NCBI GenBank assembly: GCA_002391555.1
Contig: DGFG01000142.1
Coordinates: 10,146-16,561, forward strand
Direction: 5' to 3'
Source: Firmicutes bacterium UBA3906
GTDB lineage: Bacteria; Bacillota; Clostridia; Caldicoprobacterales; DTU083
DNA: 6,416 bases
Below the pieces are notes generated by a model that ran no database searches, was not told the origin of the DNA, and saw only the letters and a list, made by a program, of their open reading frames with translations. Each line of letters starts with the position of its first letter. Position 1 is the first letter of the stretch. A program made the translations under genes and the position numbers. Positions 6,308-6,416 of this stretch are shown in pieces.

Positions 6308-6416
6308 AGATAGAAAAGCTAACCCATACATATATGAAGGATAGTCCCTTTGAGGCTACCGCAATATTTGATATAAATCTTGAAATAGAAGACGGAGAAT
6401 TTATAGGCCTTATAGG
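6298..6416 (+). CDS. ecfA2: ECF transporter ATPase EcfA2 (3' end cut off by window)
   Basis: Only the first 39 codons and two bases of the next are visible. They begin [19 protein letters not shown] and end GEFIGLIG, just where the Walker A motif should begin. The wording [10 protein letters not shown]...PFE...[10 protein letters not shown] is typical of the second ATPase of an ECF module and differs from EcfA1, as expected for the heterodimer partner. The ATG lies inside the end of ecfA1 in a different frame (10-base overlap), which points to translational coupling and equal subunit amounts. A weak GGTGG at 6286-6290 could serve as ribosome binding site. ecfT is the expected next gene. Confidence 0.9.
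   Translation, partial: MPVKIEKLTHTYMKDSPFEATAIFDINLEIEDGEFIGLI

Overview
This window is a stretch of the conserved spc/alpha ribosomal-protein region of a Gram-positive, low-to-moderate GC bacterium, most likely a member of the Clostridia. Four things point there: the gene order, the strong GGAGG-type ribosome binding sites, the frequent TTG starts and AGA/AGG/ATA codons, and an enlarged ribosomal protein L17 that I recall from Lachnospiraceae and relatives. All genes lie on the + strand. A genus cannot be named from what is visible.

Layout: the 3' part of secY (1-837); map, methionine aminopeptidase (847-1605); a small KOW-domain RNA-binding protein (1602-1880); infA (1896-2117); rpmJ (2133-2246); rpsM (2321-2689); rpsK (2702-3094); rpsD (3113-3739); a hairpin in the rpsD-rpoA gap; rpoA (3819-4772); rplQ (4794-5306); a rho-independent terminator (5338-5385); then a probable new transcription unit opening with ecfA1 (5474-6307) and the first 39 codons of ecfA2 (6298 to the window end).

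The genes up to rplQ look like one long transcript. They make the protein-export channel, the enzyme that trims initiator methionine, initiation factor IF-1, ribosomal proteins L36, S13, S11, S4 and L17, and the RNA polymerase alpha subunit, so ribosome and polymerase synthesis are made together. S4 is the classical translational repressor of this cluster in other bacteria. The two ATPase genes after the terminator encode the motor of an energy-coupling-factor (ECF) vitamin transporter. In related Firmicutes they are followed by ecfT, truA, rplM and rpsI.

I see no undescribed system, mobile element, CRISPR array or tRNA. The points worth a second look are modest: adk is absent from its usual Firmicutes place between secY and map; L17 carries large insertions; a hairpin without a U-tract separates rpsD and rpoA; the rpmJ-rpsM gap is unusually wide; and several junctions place the ribosome binding site across the stop codon of the gene before.
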